Source: Przewalskia tangutica (Eukaryota; Streptophyta; Magnoliopsida; Solanales; Solanaceae). Taken from it: 64,000 nucleotides of DNA. Below the pieces are notes generated by a model. That model searched no databases, was not told where the DNA came from, and saw only the letters and a program-made list of their open reading frames with translations. Position numbers and translations under genes: made by a program. Positions 20,796 to 33,485 of this stretch are shown here, piece by piece (position 1 is the first letter of the stretch; each line of letters begins with the position of its first letter). The stretch covers positions 7,280,001-7,344,000 of the forward strand of contig CM056728.1 of assembly GCA_029844215.1 (NCBI GenBank). The letters are read 5' to 3'.

Positions 20796-21891
20796 AGGTG
20801 TCGTACTGGTATGGGGGCTATTGCACAAATCATCTCAGTCCCTAACGGCCCCAAATGTCAACCAGTGAAGGACATCATTCAGAATGGACAGTGGCACATT
20901 GATCATATGAATTTCCCTGAATTCTTGACAGAACATATTCTTTCTATCAAAATTTGTAACTATCGTATCCCTGACTCTCCTATTTGGATGCCTGCTACTA
21001 ATGGTTTCTTTTCTATCTTTTCTTCTTGGAATTGTATTCGACAGGTTCAGGACAAGAATTCCATATATGAAAGATATTGGCACAAACTCCTTTCAAGATC
21101 TCTTTCTTAGCATGGTGATTAATTAAGAAGAAGCTTCCATTCAATGAGACGCTTAGTAAACTTGGAATACAAATGGACCCAGATTGCTTATGTTGTAGAA
21201 TACCTCAAGTTGAAACAATTCATCACACTTTCCTGATGGGGGGATTTGCTACTGATTTGTGGCAGTTTTTGGCTCCGCTGTGCTGCAAGATACGGAACTA
21301 CCAAGATATCATTTGCCAGAATTACGCATCAGGTAATCTATCACATGAGGTTGACTTTATCTAAGAATATGGACAATTTTCCTTGGGCCTGGCAGTAGCA
21401 TTCTATATGTGATCAAGTTGCTTCTCTTACACCTTCTATAGAGACCATCATTGTTAAATGGGCTAAACCCCGAACGGGATGTATTAAAGTTAACACCGAT
21501 GGTAGTCAATGGGGAGAATCAAATAGGAGCTGGTGGAATTGTGAGAGATTCAAATGGAGACTTGGTTATGGCTTTTGCTAGCAGTATTGGATCGGGTACA
21601 AGTAATTTGGCGAAGCAAGGTTGCGTATATGGGGCTGCTTGGTGTAGTTCGAAATACTAGTTAAGAGCTTATTACCGGTAGATTGGGTAGCTGTATATGG
21701 ATTGTAAATCCTCTAATGTATTTTCTTCTCCGCTGCACAGGGATGTTCACAGAATGTTTCCCCCCCTGTTGTGCAGCTCTTTTGACAGATGTTTTCGGCC
21801 TAGCCCCACTCTGTCTATGATTGTATATTCGATGATTATCAATAAAAGGGAGCGCCACCTATGTCGTGAATTATATATATAAAAAAAAATG
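20796..21891 (+). pseudogene. LINE C-terminal fragment (zinc-finger RT tail and RNase H), copy A
   Basis: 20811-21110 encodes a plant LINE post-RT segment (LIWMP-type motif as SPIWMPATNGFFSIFSSWN). 21173-21364 encodes the zf-RVT segment with CLCC and HHTFLMGGFATDLW. 21445-21660 encodes the start of an RNase H domain (VNTDGS, then IGAGGIVRDSNGDLVMAFA). The tail before the MITE end is ATATATATAAAAAAAAA, consistent with a LINE 3' end. A frameshift after NLA removes the second catalytic acid here; copy B keeps it. 5'-truncated. Confidence 0.8.
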
Positions 21892-22222
21892 TAACATAAA
21901 TTGGGACGGAGGGAGTAAAATTTACCCGCTTATGAACTACTCTTTTAATCTATGGTTACCCTTGTGCAGTTCGTCTTGAAATTCATCCAAATATCCACAA
22001 TAGTTTTTTCAAGTAAGTTTGATATGAGAGAAATGACGCTAACAAAGATGAAACATCCTGAAACTGCAATAATATACTGTTTGCTGTTACCTGTAAAGTA
22101 TATAAGGTGTCAATTTAATAAATATACTAGTTTAAAAGCACAATTTCAAAGCCTATAAACAACCATAGGTTACAAGAACAATCACGGAATCCATTTAATT
22201 TTCTCCTGCAAACAGAACAGCC

Positions 22223-25200
22223 TTAACCATAGCATCGGATGGGATCATTGCAGCCTTTCTCGGTGGACTGTCTGAAACCAAAACGACCCCCTTTTGCAAG
22301 GTACTGCTGATGATACTCCTCAGCTCCGTAAAATTTCTTAGCAGGTAAGATCTCAGTAATAATGTTCCTGTTCAATATCTTTTGCTGTCTGTCCCGCCCT
22401 TCTATTGCTGCCTTCTCTTGCTCAGGTGTATAGAAGTAAATCCCGGACCTGTATTGGGTGCCAACATCATTACCCTAAAAACATCATAAGCAAGCTGTTA
22501 GTGCTAAGTTCTAAGAACACCCCTGAATATGTACGACCAATAATACATAGTTCCTCATTACCAAGAAATAGTAGTTGCTGTAACAGTAAAGCTCGATGAT
22601 AAAAGCACAAAAAACATGTATCAAGCTATTTTTATACCCCTACATATGCAGTTTCAGTAGGCGCAATAATTGACAGTAAGCAAGGAAGTACATAAAGCAA
22701 GCGCTTAAGACAGAATTTATAGGTTGCTACGGGAATCCTGTGCTAATCAATAAAACCCGAAACTTAAGCAGAGTTGCCCATTTATTTAGCCATTTTGGTA
22801 CTTAATGTCACAGGAGACGAAGCTTTTTTAGTTCGTTTTCATGGCGTAGTGAAACTCAATGAGATGCGAGAAGGTGCAAGTAGCACACATAGAGGATAAA
22901 ATGCGAGGTCACTTGAGATGGTTTGAGCATGTTCTGCATCGACCTATAGATACACCGGTCTGTAGGTGTGAACCTATGGTAAATAATGTGTTAAAAGGGA
23001 ACAAGGTAGACCTAAAACCACATGAAAGGAAGTTGTCTCGAAAAAACTAGAAATACTTGGTATCAATGCAAAATTAGCTAAAGATAGGACATAATGAAAG
23101 AAAAAAATCCATCTAGGTGATAGCTACTAGTTGAGGATAGGATTTAGACTTGCCAGAGAATTTCTAATATTATTATTATTGTTATTCTTATATTTTAACT
23201 TTTACATGTGTTAGTTACTGCTTCCTTTTCAGGATGCGCTATTATGACGTATTCGCTTTTGATACCAGCATTTTCTGCTTTAAATTTCTTGACCGTATCT
23301 GACTGTTTCTCCTGCTTTGTTTGTGCTTATACCTTGTCGTGTCTTGAGCCGAGGATCTCTCGAAAACAACCGCTAGAGATAAGGTCTGTGTACACTCTAC
23401 CCTCCCCAGACCCCACGTTGTGGGATTTCACTGGGTACGTTATTGTTGTTATATTTTAACTTGGGATATGATGTCTACATCACACCTTTTGAGATGCGGC
23501 CCTTCTCCGGACTCCAATAACGCCGGATGCTTTGTGCATTGTGCTGCTCTTATATTTTTAACTTATTTTTATTTTATTTAGTATGATTATGATATGATAT
23601 GAGCGTAAATATAGAAATGGGGATTCATATAGCAAATCCCAACTTGTTTGGGACTGAAGTGTAGTTGGTGGTGAAATGAAACTCAATAAGAACACCAAAA
23701 TTTGTGACTCTCCTTTTGAAGTCTAAAAACAAAACAAAACCCATGGTGCTTGCCCCTTGAAATAGAACTGGATACCCAATCCTCAACTAGAATCACAAGG
23801 CCTAATCTTTAACCAAAGCATGATCGTTAAATATCTCCAAAGGGCATGATCTTTACAGATCTTTAAAAGGCTTAATCTTTAAGCAAATGCAGCATTTTGA
23901 TGATGTACCTAATGACATTTTACTGATTAGAAAAAAAGGGTGGTTGGGTAAGTGGGCTCTCCATCAATACAAAACTATGCTAAACGTGCTTCTAGTACTT
24001 GGCAGCCAATAAAGACCTGACTTTGGTATTAGCAGTTTAGCACCCCAAAAGTAGGAATACTATTCTATGCCCCACAAAGACTCATGTTAGGCAATAAGCT
24101 CAAGGCACGAAAACTAAAGAAAAAGTGACCCAATACAGCTATCCAATCTACCGGTAATAAGCTATTAACTAGTATTTAGAGACTAATCTAGGAATTCCAA
24201 ACTTATGAGTTCTGAATTCTAAATTTTTTAAGTTACTGGATTATAAATTAATAATGTGTATATATTTAAAGAATAATATACAAACATGTCCTCAAACTTG
24301 GTCTAGCTGACAAGTATGTCCTCCAACTTTGGAGTTGGAGGATGTGCACAAGTAGTTAACTCAACTTGTATAAAATTGAACATATTAAGAATCTCACATC
24401 GGATATGGAATGGAAACATGGATTTCTTATATAGAGTTGGACAATCATCACCCTACAAGCTAGCATTTGAGGTTAAATTAGGCCCAAGATCCATTCTTTA
24501 CATGGTATCAGAGTCAGGCATATTCCAATTCTTTGTTTGTCGATGTTTGACCCCAAACTATATTGTTCACGCTCTAGTTAATGATGTATGGGCGTGCGGG
24601 GAGTGTTAAAAGTCTCACATCGGATATGGAATGGGAACAAGGATCACCTACAAGCTAGCATCTGGGGTTGAGTTAGGCCCAAGATTCATTCTTTCTGACA
24701 CGTAAACACAAATAATGGTGTGATTAAATAAATTTTGAAGGTGCCTAAATTATTTTAGAGTGTTCAACTAACAAAGTGCTAACAAGTTGAGGTGCCTATT
24801 TGTACACGCGTTTATCAGCTGACGCCATGTTAACCACCAGAAACAAAATAAACAAGAAAATTTGGAAAACATACCTGTCGATTGAGGGTGGTGGGGTCAT
24901 GACGATCCCAAAAAACATCAAGCAAGGAATCAAAACTACACTCTTTAGGATCATACTGAACTCTAACAACTTCCGAATGAAAAGTAGTCCCAGAGCAAAT
25001 ATCTTCATAAGTAGGATTATGCAAATACCCTTGAGTATACCCAACCTCAGTCTTTGTAACACCAGGCACTCTCTGAAACACCAATTCAACACCCCAAAAA
25101 CAACCAGCTCCGAATTGAGAAAATTGTTGACCCGGAGCCGGGATATCATCGTCGGGTCCTTGTGCAATTGCAGATGAAGAAGAGTCCATTGAGGGTGTAT

Positions 25201-25348
25201 CAGTACGAGAAGCACCAAAGCCCAATTTGTTGAGCCAACTCATTATTGGGGGAGTGTAGAGAGATGGTGTTTTGAAAGTGCGTGCAAAGGAAGAAATGAG
25301 TGGAGATGTTGGTGTGGTGGTGGAAGGGATGCAAGTCTTGAGGAGCAT
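22223..25348 (-). CDS. Peptide methionine sulfoxide reductase A, plastid type, copy A (2 exons)
   Basis: Exon 1 is 25348-24875 and exon 2 is 22474-22223, joined over a 2,400-bp GT-AG intron, giving 241 residues. MsrA reduces methionine-S-sulfoxide in proteins using thioredoxin. The catalytic Cys83 lies in GAGCFWGVELVFQRVPGV; downstream are GYTQGYLHNPTYEDICSG, HSEVVRVQYDP and DVFWDRHDPTTLNRQ. Exon 2 adds GNDVGTQYRSGIYFYT and ends with the resolving-Cys motif KGCNDPIRCYG. The Ser/Thr-rich, acid-poor first 50 residues resemble a chloroplast transit peptide, as in AtMSRA4; Met36 could start a shorter cytosolic form. The intron contains an RTE LINE tail, a SINE and a TRIM, yet both splice sites are intact. 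The coding exons look the same as in copy B. Confidence 0.93.
22840..23110 (+). mobile_element. RTE-type LINE 3' remnant in the MsrA intron (copy A)
   Basis: The 22859-23050 frame reads IEDKMRGHLRWFEHVLHRPI then TPVCRCEP, the C-terminal signature of plant RTE LINE ORFs (KMRE.RLRWFGHV.RRP..APVRRCE). It lies on the strand opposite to MsrA. Truncated and mutated. The same piece is in copy B at about 42156-42426. Confidence 0.75.
23360..23680 (+). mobile_element. SINE pieces in the MsrA intron (copy A)
   Basis: 23375-23455 reads AGATAAGGTCTGTGTACACTCTACCCTCCCCAGACCCCACG... ending GGGTACGTTATTGTTGTTA, the tail of a frequent Solanaceae SINE. 23488-23556 (GATGCGGCCCTTCTCCGGACTCC...GGATGCTTTGTGCATTGTGCTGC) is the tail of another SINE. 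23636-23672 (CAAATCCCAACTTGTTTGGGACTGAAGTGTAGTTG) resembles an Au-SINE or LINE 3' end. Assignments are from memory of these consensus tails. Confidence 0.6.
24383..24695 (+). mobile_element. TRIM retrotransposon (copy A)
   Basis: Two short terminal repeats share CTCACATCGGATATGGAATGG, ACAAGCTAGCAT and GGCCCAAGATYCATTCTTT. The left repeat is followed by ACATGGTATCAGAGTC, a tRNA-Met primer site (about 24499-24514). The right repeat starts TGTTAAAAG at 24604, after a purine tract GCGTGCGGGGAG. There is no coding capacity, as expected for TRIMs. The left flank is GAACA, but the right flank here reads CTGACACG; copy B keeps the full GAACA duplication. Confidence 0.85.
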
Positions 25349-26039
25349 TGTGGATCTATTTGAGAGTTTGCTTATTCAAATGCTTTACTATTTCTCTACA
25401 ACTTTTCTTTTGTCCTACATTTATTTCCCATAAAATTTTAAAATTCAAGAAATTAATAGAATAAGGGGAAAAAGGTAAAAAAAAAACGAACTATTTAAAA
25501 CATGTTAAATTTATCCTCCATTATTATTTTTGGCTTAAAAATGTTTTTACCTTCCCTTGTGTTGTTGAAAAGCATCATATTCTTTACGTCAAACTAAAAT
25601 AAGGTCACATTATAATTGCAGTCAAGGCAAGAATGACACGAATGATGTTTAGCAACATAGCTTCAAAATGCCTTTAGTACAAACTAGGGGTGGAGCTAGC
25701 TCATCGGGTGGGGATTCGATCGAACATAGTAGCTTTGGTTTAAACTATATATTTATATTAAAAAAATTCAATGAATATATACAAATTAGTTTAGAATTCA
25801 GTAGCTTTAAAATACTAAAATTCATAAATTATTAAGCCTTCGCTTTTGGTACTAACAATCGCTATAAAGCAAGAGAAAGTATGTCAATTTTATCCCTAAA
25901 CTATTCGACATTGGAGTTTTCATGACTCGTTTCTCTTCTCTTCTGACATAAATATAATCTTCACCGAACAATGTTTTACATAAAACTACGTTAATATAAG
26001 TTACGACTATAATTTGGACATATTAATGATCTTATCCTT
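25349..26039. other. MsrA upstream region (copy A), no other gene
   Basis: Contains the MsrA promoter on the minus strand. AT-rich, with poly-A runs that differ in length from copy B (25481-25489 versus 44796-44807). No further gene or element recognised. Confidence 0.5.
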
Positions 26040-26363
26040 CATGTATTAGTGTTTCTGATTAACGGTTTCCTTTGTGGGAATGGGAATGTAACAACAACAA
26101 CAACAAGTATGTAAGAAATGCGGAATAAAGCATCACGACCGATCCGGTCCGTGGATCGTGTCTTACCAGGCACCACTGGTGATACAACATCGAGAAAACC
26201 GTGAAATAAAAAAACTAAAACATGAATCAAGACAAAATAAGAAACATGCTAACCAAAACGGTCACCTTCCTGAATATATTGTCTTCCCAACAAGTATATT
26301 CTCAATCTATCCTTAAGACAAAATAGAAATAAAGAAATGGGAATGTAACAACAACAACAAATA
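26040..26363. repeat. Copia leader/LTR-edge fragments with a gypsy LTR tip (copy A)
   Basis: The string GGGAATGTAACAACAACAACAA.TATGTAAGAAATCTGGAATAAA occurs twice (about 26083 and 26339). Between the two lies a short piece starting CATCACGACCGATCCGG, which in copy B reads TGTCACGACCCGATCCCGGG, the tip of a gypsy LTR. In copy A the first occurrence has ATGCGG where the second, and both copies in B, have ATCTGG. Confidence 0.6.
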
Positions 26364-27215
26364 TGTAAGAAATCTGGAATAAACAAATAAGATGGCTTGC
26401 TGAGTCGATTGAATTCTCAATCTATCCTTAAGATAATATTGTCCCGTATATCCTTTCAACGGAGTAATGACAACTTATCTTCCAAGATAAAACATCAATC
26501 AAACAAATGAGCAAAGGGAACTCAAGTGTTCGCTTAAGAAGAAAGATCTTTGAGTGTTTTGTGATTGCAAGATAGTAAGACAATTTCAGAGAGTTGTTAA
26601 GTGTCAATGTGTTCTTTGCAATTGTGCCAAATGCATCAATTTATAGGTAGATGATTATGTCTTCCCAATTCACCAAATGAATGACCATCAATGTCAGTAA
26701 TGACCGTTGATATTGAGGTTAATTCACCAGTAATGGTTGAATTCAATAACGAGTAATGGAGATTAAATTGCTCCAAAGTCACCCCAAAAATCACATTTAA
26801 TTCGCCTCTAGCAGATCGAAAGCGTAGAAGCTCACGCCGCTTTGGGAGGGTGCCGCGGTGCCTCAATTCCAGTAAGTCACTGGAACCGAAATGCCAATTA
26901 GAGCCGCGGTCCTAGGAGGAGGCGTTGCGGCCCTCCTCGGTTCCGTGACAATTTCTGATTCGTTTCATCTTTTACACATTTCTTCCTTTCATTTACCAAC
27001 GTGAAACCACATGTCATTTGGCGATAACCGATACATTCTCTTACGTCTCAAACAATTCGTATACGTACCAATAACTACTCCATTTAAGGAAATTACGATC
27101 CTTGTCACTTTATTTGCACGTGTGTGGAAACCATATTTCCGACATGCGGGGCCCCAATTGTTCGAGTCATAATTAATAGGATTAATTTTATTTCACGTTT
27201 AGTAAATTTTCAACA
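26364..27215 (-). repeat. 3' LTR of the minus-strand copia element (copy A)
   Basis: On the minus strand it starts TGTTGAAAATTTACTAAACG (27215) and ends ATTTCTTACA (26364). The upstream PPT is AAGAGGGG just above 27217. It is related to the LTR at 19731-20664, sharing the TGTTGRAAATTTACTAA start and the TTTTATCTTGGAAGA segment. Confidence 0.8.
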
Positions 27216-30200
27216 ATCCCCTCTTGGAAGAGATTTTGGCTCACTCACATGGTGTCTTTCGAGCAATCACTTGGCGGATTGATGTTGCATCTGGAGAGGT
27301 AGCCGTAGCTTTAAACCTTCCATAGTAGAATACCATCAGACATATTTACTGCGCAGTGAATGTGATGTCTTGAACCGTCAGTGTTTAGTATATGCCAAGA
27401 CAATGGTATCAACACAACACCTTTCCTACTCAATTTTTCTTATGTTTTTGTCCATCGTGGGCCGTGGACACACTTGGATTCTTAAGTGCGTTCTTTTAAG
27501 GCGGCCTGTACCTCGCACTTAAATTGGTGGTCTCCTCCAAGGTATCATGTAATACCATTACCTGAGCTTTAGGAACCATTAAAAAATTTCTCAACCTAAC
27601 CTCAAGTATTGAGAATCATTAAAGGTTTGGAAACTTATCCTTTACCCCCTCTTACATGTAGCACTTTATGTCTATCACGGGAACGGCTTTGGATTATGTT
27701 TCTTAAGAAGAAAACATTATCCGAAGTGCTCTTGCTTCCACCGAAGCGCTCACGGAACCTTTACAATTTAATTTTCCCATTGAACCTTATTCCTGGGATC
27801 TCCAGTCTATAAGGTTGGGTTTCTACTGTATCGGTTCTTATTGTTTGGGTTTTAAGCCCATTCCCCAGACATGCAGAACATCTGATCTTTGGGTATTACG
27901 CCCGTCGAGGATCTGCAATATTTTCCTTAGATTTTATGTAATCGATGGAAATAACGGTGAGATGATCGGTGCTATGCACTAAATGTCTCCATCGAATATG
28001 ACGAGACTTGTCGTTGTATAAAGAACTTTGTGTCCTTCCTAGAGTCGACTGACTATCGCAGTGGATCATTACAGAAGAAACGAGTTTATCCCAACATGGG
28101 ACATCCTTTAGAAAACCATGAAGCCACTCAGCTTCTTCTCCCGCTTTATCTAAAGCGATAAATTCCGACTTCATCATGGATAGGGCGATTAGAGTTTGCC
28201 TAGAGAATTTCCAAGACACAGCTCCACCACTGATTGTAAAAATATATCCGCTGGTGGACTTGATATTATTGCTATCAGATATCCAGTTTGCATCATTGTA
28301 CGCCTCTAGTACAACTGGATATCTCGAATAGTGTAACCCGAAATTTAGCGTGAACTTCAGGAATCGTAGTACCCTATTAAACGCTTTCCAGTGATCTTCA
28401 CTTGGATTACGGGTGAACCTAGCCAATTTATTGACTGCATGAGTGATATCGGGTCGAGTGCAGTTTGTGATATACATCAGACTACAAATCACCTGCGCAT
28501 ATCACTCCTGGCGTACGGGCTCACCAAGATATTTGTCAATCTTTTGACTTATATCCAATGGTGTTGATATCGGTGAATTGTCGAACATCCCAAATTTCTT
28601 GATGCATCCCGATGTAGTGAGATTGAGACAAGACGATCCGTGAGATATCTTAGAGATCTTGATCCACTAATATGACATCTGATGCCCGTATCTTTCATAT
28701 CAAAACACTATTTTAACATGTTCTTAGTCTCTAAGATTATCCCAAGCGCTTCGATGATTAACAAGTCGTCTACGTAAAGGCATATCATGTGAAGGATTCG
28801 ACATTTCCCATTTGTCACGTCCATTAATGGTGAACCGCTTTTGATAATGAAGTACTATCAAATTTCTCGTGCCATTGTTTAGGGGCTGTTTGGCCGTCTA
28901 ACGATTTAACAAGTCGACACTTTTGTTTCTTGTCACGAAACCACATACCCGGGGTGGTCCATATATATTTCTTCTAAATCACCATTTAGGAAGGCTGTCT
29001 TAACATCCATTTGATGTATTTTAAGATCCTGCAAGGCGGCGATAGCTATGAACATACGTATGAATGTCATTATAGACACCGGAGCGTAGGTGTCGAAGTA
29101 ATCAAGGTCTCGCTTTTGGCGATAGCCATAACTACCAACTAGCCTTGTACTTGTTGATAGATCCATCCGCTTTAACTTAGTTTAAGGATCACTTACAACC
29201 CAAAGGTTTGTGTCGGGAAGTTCACCAACTCGAGGTGTGGTTATGCAAGATGGATTCTATCTCACTTTCTAAAGCTTCCTTCAGGCGGTCTTTGCTGTAG
29301 TTGACAATGTTTGGTGATTATGCGTGGTTCATCTTGAACCAAATAAGCTTAATGCGGGCCAGAAGGAATTGTCCTTCCGCCCTTTTGCTTCTCCTTGGTT
29401 CCATCTACGAATCTTCCAAGTGCGAGAATGCGGAATACTAGATTTGGATAATTATCCTTCGAATTCACTAGATTCACGAATGTTTGGATCTAGGTAGTCA
29501 TCGACTCCTTGATCGCCGGAGATTTGATCATAACCGTTTGCGAGAGGTTATGTTGTTTTCCTTATATGGAAACATGTCTTCAAAGAAACTCGCATTCCTT
29601 GATTCCATGATCGTACCTACATGAATTTCCAGTACATCTGACTTATGCACTAGGAAGCGATAAACACTACTGTTATTGACATATCCGATGAATATGCAAT
29701 CCACAATCTTAGGTCCAATCTTGACCTGCTTTGGCATAAGTAATTTTACCTTGGTCAGACAACCTCATACATTCAAATACTTGTAGGTAGGTTTCTTTCC
29801 TTTTCATAACTCGTATGGAGTCTTGTCCTTACCATTGTGTGGGACTCTATTAAGAATCCTATTCACGGTAAGGACAGTTTCTCCCCACATGGTTTGAGGG
29901 ATGCCTGAATTGATGAGCAGATCATTCATCATTTTCTTTAGTGTTCGGTTCTTGCGTTCAGCAACACCGTTTCATTGAGGCGAGTAAGGAGCCATTGTTT
30001 GATGAACTATACCCGATTGGGTACAAAATTCTTCAAAAGTTGCTACATATTCTCCCCCTCTATCGCTACGGATTGTTTTAATCCGTCCGCTTAGTTGGTT
30101 CTAAACTTCTTCTTTGTAGCGTTTGAATGCTTCAAAGGCTTCATCTTTACTCTTTAGTAAATAAAGGTAACAAAACCTTGTGTCATCATCTATGAAAGTC

Positions 30201-30454
30201 ACAAAGTATTTATTCCCCACTCTAGTTTGAGCGAACTTTAAATCACATATATCAGTGTGTATGAGTTCTAGAGGAGCGGTTTCCCTTTCGACGAATCTAA
30301 AGAGATTTTTGAAAAGTTTTGCCTCTACGCATACCTCACACTTACGTTGAGGGTTTATGTCGATAGACGGCAATAATTCCAACTTTACCAATTTTTGGAT
30401 AGATTGATAGTTAACATGTCCTAATCTATTATGTCATAAATTAGATGACTCAAT
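27216..30454 (-). pseudogene. Copia integrase-RT-RNase H remnant (copy A), cut by gypsy
   Basis: Minus-strand pol: integrase core at 30101-30391 (FVTFIDDDTRFCYLYLLKSK), the C-terminal integrase segment at 29528-29737 (VDCIFIGYVNNSSVYRFLV), RT at 28933-29166 and RNase H at 27896-28492 (TSGYIFTISGGAVSWKF, IHCDSQSTLGRTQSSLYNDK). Compared with copy B the RT frame is more broken: B has a 183-codon RT frame where A retains 77 codons. The sequence stops at the gypsy insertion, and the upstream gag-protease half is absent from copy A because the block ends at 39654. Confidence 0.88.
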
Positions 30455-33336
30455 TGTCACGACCCGACCCGACGGGCGGCGACTGGTGCCCTAATTGGTC
30501 ACCATTATCTCACATATAATCCGACTGATACCAAGAACAATATAAAAATCTCGTGAAAATAAGCTGCTGAATCATAACATTATATATATCAAAATAAACA
30601 TGTCTCCTGAGGAGTCACAACTAATCAATCATAACAAAATAGGCAAGCCGACAAGGCTGCCACTATATACGAGAACATCCCAAAATGAAGTACAACAGTA
30701 AAGCTGACCAAAACATGTCTACAATCCACACATGACTACAGACCTCTAAGAGTATAACGGTGAAATAGGACAGGACAGGGCCCTGTGGTACCCCTGAATA
30801 TGTATAAGTCTATAGCAAGGATCTATACCAAAATGACTAAGCTCTGAATCAATGGAACTTTTCAAACAGCTGAGTGAAAATCTTAGACTGGAGGATCACC
30901 AAACAGAGTACCTATACATGCGGGCATGAAACGCAGCCCCCCGAGAAAAGGGGGTCAGTACGAAATAATGTACTGAGTATATAAAACATAAAGTATTGTA
31001 AAGAGGATCATAAGTGGCCAAAAGATAACATGAGACATGTATAATAAACAAAATACCAATGCAACTGTGCCTTATGAGAGGAGAGTCATATATGTCCATA
31101 TCATATACCGTACCCGGCCCATTATGGGACTCGGTGAATGAAGTCATATACATATATACCGTACCTGACTCATTATGGGACTCGGTGAATGAAGTCATAT
31201 ACATATATACCGTACCCGACCCATTATGGGACTCGGTGAATGAAGTAATATCCATATGCATACCGTACCCAGCCCCCTAGTGATGATCTCGGTGAAATCA
31301 TATAATGTGCACATATCGTACCCGACCCATTCTAGGACTCGGTAAAATCATGTGGATGCCTGTCCACGTATATCGTACCCGACCCATTCTGGGACTCAGT
31401 AAAATCATCATATATGTACATACCCGGCCCGGGACTCGGTGAAATAGTATAATCACATCAAGCACGAATAGAATATCATGAGTAACTTTACACAAATTAA
31501 ATCATCATTTGACTCTCGATGGAATAAATGGAATGAACTATCACTTATAAAATCAAGACAACTATCATATCAAATAACACTAGGAATTAGGATTCAATGA
31601 AATTATGTACGTCCGTCGTACACTCATTTTATATAAGTCATGCCAAAAGAAGAAATGATAGTTTCACATACCTTATTGTCGAACTAACCAACTCAATATT
31701 TAAAATACGTCTCGTCTAGCACTTCAACCTATAATAATAATAATAATATGTCCGTCAACTCTATGCTAGTATACTTTATACGTATCGAATGATGACTCTC
31801 TTGTTATATAAAATTGGGCAGCACTTCCCCTATTTATATACACATCCACAACTCACAAACAAGGTCAACAACATTAATAACAAGACACAACTTCAAGGAT
31901 AACCAAAACAGTCTCATATACTCCATATACGCCAATTGTTAGACATTCTTTCTCTTTACCTTCATGTAATACAACAACCACAACAACCAAGGTGATTAAT
32001 ATACCTATTTCTCATGTTAATCCATCCCCTTAATTCATATCAAAACAGCCAAAAGCAGTCCATATACCAACAACAACGAGAATACAAAGTAACATTTTTT
32101 TACATCTTATTCCTTTAGGACAATACGTTAGCAATTTCCACAATGTACATGCACATTCATAACTAAATTTCCAGCATTCTAACTCCACAAAACAGCCTTT
32201 AAAACGAGACAACAACGTCCAACAATTTCATGAAGGTCTCGGCCACAACACACAATACCATAACTCTTCTCATAATTCCTTAAAATCCAATTGAAGTCTT
32301 AAAATTCAATTCATATTTCAACAATTTCATATGAACAACTACAACTTTAAATATCAAGATTTCTTTCAAGACTTCCTTCAATTTTTAACATGCAATTAGT
32401 AACGATAATAACAATGATAATCAAACCCAATGCACTTAAAAACAGCCCCAAAATCGGCTCAACAACATCAACAACAACGAGATGCATTTTATTACTTCCA
32501 ATTCTTCTTAATATAAGTTCATTTCTTAACTACAACATCATTTAACTTCAATAACTCAAATAAGAAGAAGAAATTTTACCTTCAATTTGTTAAAGCAGTC
32601 CCTAAAGTCTCGGTTTCACCACTGCTCCATTTTCATCATTTCTTCAAGTTTTAATTACATGCATGCATCATTTACAAGTTGGATACCATCTTACTTACTT
32701 TTTCTTCTTCCAAATAGTTCATCTCAAAAGCTTAAAGTTTATGGGGAAGATTCGGTCGGTCATTTAGAAAAGTGGGTGGGGAGTTTACTAAGGCTTAGAA
32801 TTTAGTGGAAGAAGTTTATCTTGGAAAGGGAGGTTGATTAAAGCTTTACTTAGCTATGGAGGATGGGGGAGATTTCGGTTGGGGAGAGAGGATGAAGGTG
32901 AGGGATGAGTTTTGAATTAAGTGTAGAGAATGAGTGATACCTTGGTTTAAGAGAGCATGAAATGAAAATGTGAGCATGCCCACGATTTTTTAGGGCACCA
33001 ATCTCTAAAATTTGTCCACTAAATTATTATTTCCTCCACTAAAAATTAATCCACACTTAATTAATTTCCCACATAATCAATCCTATGTATAAATCTGAAA
33101 ATTTCATGTCCTAATATAATATATACACGGCACTTGTCCAACTCTATTGGGAAAATTCAACTACTAGTATTAATTCCTATCGTCACACTTGTAGTATTCA
33201 AAAATTATTTCGGAATTACATCATTTGTATACTAATTTTCGTATTAGCATATGTAAATATACTTTATATGCAATATTCGAATCTTATTCTCTTAATTACG
33301 TTCCAACTTAATGACTTAGAATTACGGGGTGTAACA
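30455..33336 (-). repeat. Gypsy 3' LTR (copy A)
   Basis: The plus strand runs TGTCACGACCCGACCCGACG... to ...GGGGTGTAACA. TATTTATATA at 31831-31840 is an inverted TATA box (TATATAAATAGGGG on minus). The hairpin repeat array lies at about 31100-31450. The PPT TCCTTTCCCCCTTA follows at 33337. Confidence 0.9.
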
Positions 33337-33485
33337 TCCTTTCCCCCTTAGAAATATTCGTTCTCGAATGTTCATAATAGATCTCATGCTATAAAATGTT
33401 TGGCATAGTCTCCTCTATAATTACACTAGCCAACCTATATTCATCAACCATAGATGTCTCATAGGGCCACAATATATCACATGTA

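Larger units (their letters stand above)
12177..21917. mobile_element. Stowaway-type (Tc1/mariner) MITE, split by later insertions
   Basis: The left end is TA (12177-12178) then CTTCCTCCATCCCATCATGCATGACAGTAT. The right end is TGTAACATAAATTGGGACGGAGGGAG followed by TA (21916-21917). These are the familiar CTCCCTCCGTCCCA Stowaway termini with TA target duplication. The left arm resumes after the copia element at 20665 (TTTGACTGGACACAAAATT... to about 20795) with the expected MITE body, then is interrupted by the LINE fragment before the right terminus at about 21892. The original MITE would be only a few hundred bp; the rest is inserted DNA. Confidence 0.8.

Noticed and set aside
24316..24609. 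97-codon plus-strand ORF in the MsrA intron
   Set aside because: It spans the TRIM repeats and PBS, which are non-coding; the ORF is incidental.
24800..25177. Plus-strand 125-codon ORF
   Set aside because: It is antisense to MsrA exon 1 and mirrors its codon structure; the minus-strand frame has the MsrA motifs.
31100..31450. Possible CRISPR-like array
   Set aside because: Units are imperfect and contiguous within an LTR, without uniform spacers or cas genes, in a plant nuclear genome.
30896..31495. Overlapping ORFs on both strands in the gypsy LTR (e.g. 30896-31261 and 31059-31280) encoding repeated SFTESHNG-type and PLWDSVNEV-type units
   Set aside because: They are translations of the hairpin tandem array, recur in every LTR copy and match no family.
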